A stretch of DNA of 11,372 bases from Actinomycetota bacterium (lineage in GTDB: Bacteria > Actinomycetota > Thermoleophilia > Miltoncostaeales > Miltoncostaeaceae), in contig SYFI01000123.1 in the NCBI GenBank assembly GCA_005800465.1, positions 1 to 11,372 on the forward strand, written 5' to 3'. Each line of letters starts with the position of its first letter. The first letter of the stretch is position 1. The position numbers and the translations under genes were made by a program. Positions 5,948-11,372 of this stretch are shown here, one piece after another. The notes beneath the pieces were generated by a model. It worked only from the letters and a program-made list of their open reading frames with translations. It searched no databases and was not told the origin of the DNA.

Positions 5948-8610
5948 GCCTCCGCGGGCCCGGTGCGATCCAGCCGCACGACCCGGGCCGAGCCGATACC
6001 GGCATAGCGCTCGGGCATACACGTGAGCACGATCACCTGGCACGTGCGCCCCGCCTCGGCCAGCGCTGCACCAAGGCCCTCTAGGCGCCCTGCGTCGGAG
6101 TACCCCAGCGCATCGTCAATGATGACCGGTGCACCACCATCGGCGGCGACAGCCACCAGTGATGCAGCGGCCAGGCGACCGATGAGCGCCATCTGCTCGC
6201 GGGCGCCACCAGAGAGAGCATCAACGGGCACGGTCACGCCCTCGCGCGTGCGGCTGACCACCTGCAGGGTCGTGTGGTCAACCTCCATCTCGGTCCCCGC
6301 ACCGAATACCAACCGGCCAAACCGCTCAACCGCATCGCGAAACGGCGCCACGTATGCGCGCTGCGCGATGTCGCGGTGGCGGGCCATGGTTGCGTACAGC
6401 AGATCAACGGCTGTAGCGCGCCGCTCGGCCCGGTCGCGTTCAGCTTCCGCATTCTCAGCCGCCTCCCGGGCTCGGGCAACGCGGTCCGCAAGGCCCTCAT
6501 CTCCTTGCTGGGAGATCTCACCCTTCATTCTCGCGGCAAGGAGTTTGATGTCATTCCGCTCCCGCAGCAGCCGATCAAGAGCGTCACGGGAATTCGCCAG
6601 CCGCAGCCTGAGGGACTCCGGATCCGCGTCGCCAAGTGCCGCCTCTTCGGCGTGAAGCGCTGCGCGCGCAGCGTCGGCCGCAGCAACGGCTTCGGAAGCG
6701 ACAGCATTCACCTGCAGGTCCGACTGCGCGGCGCGAGCGATCTGCAGATCGGTTCCTGCGTCGCCGAGGCGCAGGGCCACCGCCCCGAGCTGCCCCTTGC
6801 GCTCTGATGCCTGCGCCTCGAGACCGGTCACGGCCGAATCGGCCTGAGTGTGTGCGTCCCGTGCGGCATCTTCGTCGCGACGGGCGGAGTCCCGAGCGTC
6901 CTCGGTAGCCCCGCGAACGATATTGGCGGCGTCGGCATCGGCGGGGATCGGTGGGGCCGCTCCGCGACCGCTGGCGTACGCAGCCACCCGGGCCTCCGCG
7001 CGCACAATCTTGTCGTCCATCTCCTCGAGGGTCAGATCATTGAGCGCCCATCCCCGGGATTCGCGTGCCGCTTTCACGGTGGCCTCGGCGTCAAGTCGCC
7101 GCCGGTCCAGATCGCGCGCCGCGGTCTCTCCGTCAGCCGGTGACACCCCCGCCTGCACGAGCAGGGCATCGAGGTGTGCGCGAGCCTGCAGAGCCGCGGC
7201 CACAACGTCACCATGCCCCTCGATCACAATCCGGGCAATCCCCGTGATGACCAGATCGTCGCCGGCTCCCACCGGGAGCGCCAACGTCTCACCCGCCGCG
7301 ATCGATCGGGGTACTCCGCCCACCTCGAGGTGCTGAGCCGTCTCCGCAGTGATCTGCAGCGCCGCACCCGCGGCATCGCGCCTGCCCCGTGCACCTGCCT
7401 CATCAACAACAGCGGTCTCAATGCGCGCCAATAGTGCGGCGTCAAGCGCACAGCCCGCGAGGAATGCCTCCTCATCGGCGATGGTCTTCTCGGCATCGCG
7501 AATGAGACCGCGGCGCGTGCGCAGCGATCCGAGATCGAAGAGATCGCGAAGGTGCTGGGCGTCAGCTGCCGCGACGTCGAAGGCGCGCTCGGCGTCCGCC
7601 CGGGAGCTCAGGGCGGCCGCAAGACGGGCGGATGCCTCGGTGCGCACGGCGAGTGCAGCGTCCAGCCGCGCGGCAGCCCGCACGCCCTCCGCCGTGATCA
7701 CGCCCACCTCGGTCTCGGCCGCCGCGACGGCCGCGATGGCGGCCGTGCGGGCGTTGGCGACTGCGGTGGCGTCCCGTGCGGGTACCATGGCTTTCTCTGC
7801 TGCCATGCGGAGGTCGTGTAGTGCCGACTCCCGTGCCGATACCGTCTGCACCTCAGCCTGAAGACGCGTCACCGTGTTGCGCAGGTCCGGCTCCTGTTCC
7901 GCATTGCGAGCCAATTCCCCGTCGAGGCGCCGGAACTCTTCAACGCGTCCCTCGAGTGCACGCAGGGATTCCTCGGCGTCATCCAGTGTGAGTTGGGTCG
8001 CTGCCGCGGCCTCACGCAGATCCTTGCGCGCCTTGTTCGGCTCCCCAGTCGGGGTACTCCAAATCTGGCGCTCACGGTCAATCGCGTCGATGAGCGCTCC
8101 ACCGGGCTCAGCGGAATCGCCTCCCGAACCCGCTGCAGCATCGAGCGCGTGCATGAGCGAGTCACTGCCGGCGAGGTCGGCCTGACCGAGGGGAACGCCT
8201 TGCTGGTGCCGGAGCGCGGCGAAGAGGTCCGCATCCATGGTCTCAGCGATGATCGCCGTCACACGATCATGAGCGGCCCGGCCCTGCAGTTGCTCGCGGG
8301 CCGGTGACTCAATGAGCAGTTCTGTCCCGGCGCCCCGCACCCACCGCTTGGAGTAGGTGAGGCGATAGTGGCCGCACTCGATATCGGCCTCCACCCACGG
8401 CCCCACATCTCTCCCCACCGGCTGGGCGGCCTTGACCCGCGACTTCGATGACGAATCGGGGTCGGCGATGAGCATGTCGAGGGCGTCAGCAAGGCTGGAC
8501 TTGCCCACCTCGTTGGGCCCCTGGACGATGGTGACGCCATCGGTAGCGAACTCAACATCGACCTCCACGACCCCCCGGAAGTCGCGCAGCGAGATGCGAT
8601 GGATCTTCAT
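5944..8610 (-). CDS. sbcC: SbcC/Rad50-like coiled-coil ATPase without a zinc hook
   Basis: ATPase subunit of an Mre11-Rad50-type DNA end-processing complex, paired with the upstream SbcD. The 888 residues contain Walker A GPNEVGKSS (31-39), a Q-loop near LRHQQG (133-138), and an ABC signature LSGG at 799-802. Walker B is VIIDDALGYSD (831-841), at the end of an 888-residue chain. Between them lie two long Ala/Arg/Glu-rich coiled-coil arms (about 200-415 and 475-745). Where SbcC and Rad50 carry a CxxC zinc hook, this protein has none. Instead a Gly/Val-rich, probably beta-strand insert occupies about 418-470. That places it with the YhaN/AAA-type SbcC relatives rather than E. coli SbcC (about 1050 aa). 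The ATG at 8610 overlaps the sbcD TGA, and the TGA overlaps the methyltransferase ATG, both as ATGA. Confidence 0.92.
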   Translation of the reverse strand: MKIHRISLRDFRGVVEVDVEFATDGVTIVQGPNEVGKSSLADALDMLIADPDSSSKSRVKAAQPVGRDVGPWVEADIECGHYRLTYSKRWVRGAGTELLIESPAREQLQGRAAHDRVTAIIAETMDADLFAALRHQQGVPLGQADLAGSDSLMHALDAAAGSGGDSAEPGGALIDAIDRERQIWSTPTGEPNKARKDLREAAAATQLTLDDAEESLRALEGRVEEFRRLDGELARNAEQEPDLRNTVTRLQAEVQTVSARESALHDLRMAAEKAMVPARDATAVANARTAAIAAVAAAETEVGVITAEGVRAAARLDAALAVRTEASARLAAALSSRADAERAFDVAAADAQHLRDLFDLGSLRTRRGLIRDAEKTIADEEAFLAGCALDAALLARIETAVVDEAGARGRRDAAGAALQITAETAQHLEVGGVPRSIAAGETLALPVGAGDDLVITGIARIVIEGHGDVVAAALQARAHLDALLVQAGVSPADGETAARDLDRRRLDAEATVKAARESRGWALNDLTLEEMDDKIVRAEARVAAYASGRGAAPPIPADADAANIVRGATEDARDSARRDEDAARDAHTQADSAVTGLEAQASERKGQLGAVALRLGDAGTDLQIARAAQSDLQVNAVASEAVAAADAARAALHAEEAALGDADPESLRLRLANSRDALDRLLRERNDIKLLAARMKGEISQQGDEGLADRVARAREAAENAEAERDRAERRATAVDLLYATMARHRDIAQRAYVAPFRDAVERFGRLVFGAGTEMEVDHTTLQVVSRTREGVTVPVDALSGGAREQMALIGRLAAASLVAVAADGGAPVIIDDALGYSDAGRLEGLGAALAEAGRTCQVIVLTCMPERYAGIGSARVVRLDRTGPAEA

Positions 8611-9731
8611 GCGGCGTTCCGTGCGAGGCGGTAGAGCAGGCGCAAGGAGTCCCGGGCGGCATCCTGCTGAGGTCCCTCATCGGCGGCAAGCGCCGCAACC
8701 TCGGCGGCGGCGTCGTACGCGTAGCCCTTAAGGCCGAGATTGTGCAGGTCACCTTCCTCGATAAACATCACCAGGTCGCTGCCCCGCTCCGACACGGTGA
8801 GACTAGCCAGCACGTCCTGATGATCATCGAGCACCGCCTGCAGGCGTGCGTCCTCACCGACACCAAGGGCCCCCACCAGATCAAGCCGCACAATGGTGCG
8901 CGTCTTGTCGGGGATGGCCTTGAGGGAGGCGTCGAGGGCCTCCACATCGTCGAGCGACTCCAGCCGCACGCTGCTGCGCACAAAGGTCCATGCACCCACG
9001 CGGTGGGCCTGTACCTGCACCTCAGCGCCCTCAATACGCACCACGAGTGCCTGCCCGGGGTCCACCTCGCCGTAATCAGTGGCCACCGACGTGCCCGAAT
9101 AGCGCACGCGCTGATCACCACCAACTTCGGTGGCCGAATGACGGTCGCCAAGGGCAACGTAGGTCAGGAGCCCGCCGTCGAGCGCATCACGAAGGCCCTC
9201 CATGGAAATGACTGAGGCGTCGTGCGCATCGGGGGAGAGCACGTCCACCACACCGTGGGCTAGGAGCACCCGGGTGGGGCCCTCCGCGAGATCCACGATG
9301 GCCCGTTCCGCCGGGTCATGGCCGGGGTTCTTCGCATGCCACGGGGCACCAACGAGCTCGATCCCGCCGACAGTCACTGGCTCGGCCGAATCGATGACCC
9401 GCACGTTCGGTGGACACCGGACGGTGAAGGCCGACGACCGGTACACCGACGCCGCATCAAGGGGATCGTGATTGCCCGGCAGGATGAAGACCGGCACCGT
9501 GAATGCCCCGAGCGCATCGACCGCGCGGGCAACCACCTGACGATCCACGTGATTTGAGTCGAAGAGGTCGCCGCAGGCCACCACGAACTCAGCGCCCTCT
9601 GAACCGGCCAGGCGGGCGATCTCGCGCACGGCGTCGATGCGGGCCTCGGAATAGCGCGCCTGAGCGTCCGGCGAGAGATATCGCCGGGTCATTCCCAGGT
9701 GCCAGTCGGCGGTGTGGATGAAGGTGGTCAT
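8607..9731 (-). CDS. sbcD: SbcD/Mre11-like metallophosphoesterase nuclease subunit
   Basis: Metal-dependent exo/endonuclease partner of SbcC in double-strand end and hairpin processing. The 374 residues carry the calcineurin-like phosphoesterase motifs in order: HTADWHLG (Asp9, His11), CGDLFDS (Asp55, Asp58), GNHD (Asn87, His88), LLAHG (His159) and ALGDRHS (His198). The last is classically GHxH, so the first His of that motif is Asp196 here; I believe this GDxH form also occurs in Mre11/YhaO-like relatives. After the catalytic domain comes a capping region of about 170 residues, as expected. The ATG at 9731 is preferred because the conserved TFIHTADWHLG begins right after it and a GGGG lies upstream. 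An in-frame ATG at 9746 would add five residues. The gap to aroE is 54 bases from this start, and the end is ATGA-coupled to sbcC. Confidence 0.93.
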   Translation of the reverse strand: MTTFIHTADWHLGMTRRYLSPDAQARYSEARIDAVREIARLAGSEGAEFVVACGDLFDSNHVDRQVVARAVDALGAFTVPVFILPGNHDPLDAASVYRSSAFTVRCPPNVRVIDSAEPVTVGGIELVGAPWHAKNPGHDPAERAIVDLAEGPTRVLLAHGVVDVLSPDAHDASVISMEGLRDALDGGLLTYVALGDRHSATEVGGDQRVRYSGTSVATDYGEVDPGQALVVRIEGAEVQVQAHRVGAWTFVRSSVRLESLDDVEALDASLKAIPDKTRTIVRLDLVGALGVGEDARLQAVLDDHQDVLASLTVSERGSDLVMFIEEGDLHNLGLKGYAYDAAAEVAALAADEGPQQDAARDSLRLLYRLARNAA

Positions 9732-9762
9732 GGTGTCGCCCCGCATCGCGAAGGAAAGGTCA

Positions 9763-9791
9763 CGCTAGGCCCCCACCCGGACGGCTTAGCG
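9763..9791 (-). other. Inverted repeat across the aroE stop codon
   Basis: Bases 9763-9771 pair with 9783-9791 in a 9-bp stem with one G-T wobble, around an 11-base loop. The structure includes the aroE TAA and precedes sbcD. No T-run follows, so it may be a weak terminator, an attenuator or chance. With it, the gap between aroE and sbcD is the only real break in the downstream minus-strand run before sirB. Confidence 0.3.
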
Positions 9792-10613
9792 CGACCGAAG
9801 CCCCGCCCGCATGGCATCGAGCGGCGGCTCCACGCCGGTCCATTGGCGAAATGCCGCGGCGCCCTGGTGAAGCAGCATCCCCGCCCCGTCAACAACCAGT
9901 GCGCCCTGCAGAGCGGCGGCAACAAGCCACGGAGTGGGCTCCGAGCGGTACACAAGGTCGTACGCCACCGTGGACGCCCCGAGTGAGTCGAGCGGCAGCT
10001 CGGCAGGAATCACATCGCTGCCCATGCCGAGGCTCGTCGTGTTGACGACCAGCGCTGCCGATGCCGCGGCATCCTCCATATCCCGCCGGGTAAATGGAAC
10101 GACCTCGCCGAGCGCGGCGGCCTTCTCTTCCGTTCGATTGGCCACCCGCAGGTGGGCCCCGCGCCCCCGCAGTGCGAACGCGACAGCCCTGGCGGCGCCA
10201 CCCGCTCCGATCATGAGCACCTCGGCCCCGTCAAGATCGAGTGGCGCGGCTTCGTCGAGCGCCCGCAGAAATCCCTCGGCGTCAGTGTTGTCTCCGGTCA
10301 TCCCGCCGTCGCCATCTGGGATGAGCGTGTTGGCCGCGCCGATGGCCTCCACGGCCAGACTGACCGATGAGCAGCAGTCGATGACCGCCTGCTTGTGCGG
10401 GATGGTCACGTTAAGGCCGGAGCAGCCCGCTGCGAAGAGGCCGCGCACAGCATCCGCGACCCGATCTGGGTGAATGGGGAATGTCAGGTACGCCCAGTCG
10501 AGATCCAGCGCACGGACCGCGGCGTTGTGCATGGAGGGCGACAGCGAGTGGTTCACCGGCCAGCCGATCACCCCCACGAACCGCGTGCTCGATGTGGGCC
10601 ATGGTGATTGCAT
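9786..10613 (-). CDS. aroE: Shikimate dehydrogenase (NADP-type)
   Basis: Reduces 3-dehydroshikimate to shikimate in aromatic amino-acid synthesis. The 275-residue product matches AroE length. It shows GWPVNHSLSPSMHNAA with the shikimate-binding Ser23 and Ser25, NVTIPHK with catalytic Lys74, GAANTL (Asn95), GDNTDAEGF with catalytic Asp111, the glycine loop GAGGAA (136-141), and ANRT (158-161), whose Asn-Arg-Thr favours NADP. The C-terminal YDLVY and GMLLHQGAAAF segments are also typical. The ATG at 10613 follows the mltG TGA by two bases. A GTG at 10619 would give a GTGA overlap with AAGG seven bases upstream and add only two residues, so the exact start is open. The longer open frame to 10856 is antisense-type noise within mltG. 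The mltG-aroE order is common in bacteria. Confidence 0.96.
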   Translation of the reverse strand: MQSPWPTSSTRFVGVIGWPVNHSLSPSMHNAAVRALDLDWAYLTFPIHPDRVADAVRGLFAAGCSGLNVTIPHKQAVIDCCSSVSLAVEAIGAANTLIPDGDGGMTGDNTDAEGFLRALDEAAPLDLDGAEVLMIGAGGAARAVAFALRGRGAHLRVANRTEEKAAALGEVVPFTRRDMEDAAASAALVVNTTSLGMGSDVIPAELPLDSLGASTVAYDLVYRSEPTPWLVAAALQGALVVDGAGMLLHQGAAAFRQWTGVEPPLDAMRAGLRSR

Positions 10614-10615
10614 GC

Positions 10616-11372
10616 TCACCCGTTCGCCTTCGCCTTCGCGATCGCCTGCTGGAACTCCACGTCGGTCTTCGAGTAGAAGACCTTTCCGCTCGTGCTGGCT
10701 ACGAAGTACAGGTACGGCGAGCGCACCGGATTGGCGGCGGCATTGATGGCGCCGAGCCCCGGATTGCAGATGGGGCCAGGAGGCAACCCGTGGTAGCGAC
10801 GTGTGTTGTAGGGAGAGGCCATGTTCAGGTCGGTCCTCGTCAGCTCCTTCGACCACGACCCGAGCGCGTAATGCACCGTGACGTCGCTGTCGATGCGCAT
10901 GCCCAGTTTGAGCCGGTTGTAGAAGACTCCCGCGATGATGCGGCGGTCGCGTTGGTTACTGGCCTCGCGCTCGACGATGGACGCCATGATGAGCACGTCA
11001 TACCTGGTGAGGTTGTGCTTCTTCGCGTAGGCGTAGTTGATGTCGGCCGTACGCTGGGCATACGTGCGCAGTTGGTAATTGACGAGGTCGCTGACGGGCT
11101 TCTTCGGATCCACCGGGTAGGTGGCCGGAAAGAGAAAGCCCTCGAGCGACGTGGGCTTTTTGGTACCCGCGAGGATCTGCCCCACCTTCGACGGGCCGGT
11201 GGCCGCGATGTACTGCGCGGCCGGGATACCAGTCTTCGCCTGCACCACGTCTGCCATCTCGGTGCGCCTGAGTCCTTCAACCAGCAGCACGTCGGTCGTC
11301 GTGGGAGCGGTGGCCACCGGCGCATCCCTGCCGCCCCGGGTGAGGGCTACCACCGCGATGACGGCGATGATG
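10616..11372 (-). CDS. mltG: Endolytic murein transglycosylase MltG (YceG-like), N-terminus outside window
   Basis: Membrane-anchored lytic transglycosylase that cuts nascent peptidoglycan glycan strands and terminates their growth. The frame is open through the window end, and the residues at the edge, IIAVIAVVAL, look like the end of the single N-terminal membrane helix, so the true start lies beyond 11372. A GTG at 11353 is in frame but would cut the helix. Counting from that GTG, the YceG domain shows LEGFLFPATYP (70-80), the catalytic-type Glu128 in ASIVEREA, the VFYNRLKLGMRIDSD stretch, and the C-terminal SPYNTRRYHGLPPGPICNPG. It is complete at its C-terminus, and aroE follows two bases later, so the two are probably co-transcribed. 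Confidence 0.95.
   Translation of the reverse strand, partial: IIAVIAVVALTRGGRDAPVATAPTTTDVLLVEGLRRTEMADVVQAKTGIPAAQYIAATGPSKVGQILAGTKKPTSLEGFLFPATYPVDPKKPVSDLVNYQLRTYAQRTADINYAYAKKHNLTRYDVLIMASIVEREASNQRDRRIIAGVFYNRLKLGMRIDSDVTVHYALGSWSKELTRTDLNMASPYNTRRYHGLPPGPICNPGLGAINAAANPVRSPYLYFVASTSGKVFYSKTDVEFQQAIAKAKANG

Noticed and set aside
6023..6807. Plus-strand Ser/Arg-rich and other open frames opposite sbcC
   Set aside because: They are biased, motif-free mirrors of the coiled-coil coding sequence.
10614..10856. N-terminal extension of aroE to 10856
   Set aside because: It lies inside mltG in another frame, is Arg/Gln-rich and precedes the conserved AroE start region at 10613.
1..11372. Defence island, phage, transposon or tRNA content
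   Set aside because: Apart from SbcCD, which is ordinary repair machinery, all recognised genes are housekeeping. I saw no transposase, integrase, terminal inverted repeats or tRNA-like cloverleaf.

Overview
The window is an 11.4-kb piece of a high-GC bacterial chromosome. It is almost fully coding and looks like housekeeping DNA from an actinomycete-type organism (Actinomycetota). The case rests on five points: the GC-rich composition, a polyphosphate-type glucokinase beside zwf and a short NAD-type gnd, an HU protein with a long Lys/Ala-rich tail, gene junctions dominated by 4-bp ATGA overlaps, and GC-rich hairpins without U-tracts. I cannot place it to class. I see no tRNA, rRNA, CRISPR array, insertion sequence or prophage.

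Region 1 (1-3785) is an oxidative pentose-phosphate cluster. On the minus strand, gnd, zwf and a ROK/polyphosphate-type glucokinase follow one another with ATGA overlaps. 6-Phosphogluconolactonase (pgl) is transcribed divergently from a short shared gap. Together they encode glucose to glucose-6-P, to 6-phosphogluconolactone, to 6-phosphogluconate, to ribulose-5-P. The glucokinase is cut by the window edge. Its family resemblance also stops at about base 200, where base composition changes, so bases 1-200 may be an assembly chimera or a real recombination.

Region 2 (3782-5198) holds a 74-aa unknown protein (minus), the nucleoid protein HU with an 11-residue repeated basic tail (plus), and a SirB-type sirohydrochlorin ferrochelatase with a C-terminal cysteine motif (minus). 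The sirB frame has no stop before hup and stays open antisense through the entire hup gene. This is the oddest feature of the window.

Region 3 (5243-11372) is a minus-strand run: mltG (5' end outside the window), aroE, sbcD, sbcC and an uncharacterised methyltransferase, with sirB only 44 bases further on. mltG and aroE serve cell-wall and aromatic amino-acid synthesis. SbcD and SbcC form an Mre11/Rad50-like nuclease-ATPase pair, and the methyltransferase is translationally coupled to SbcC.

I did not find a convincing new multi-gene system. The points worth checking are the sirB/hup antisense overlap, the glucokinase breakpoint, the hookless SbcC with a beta-rich apex insert, the repeat-built HU tail, and an Asn-to-Thr change in the 6-phosphogluconate dehydrogenase active-site motif.
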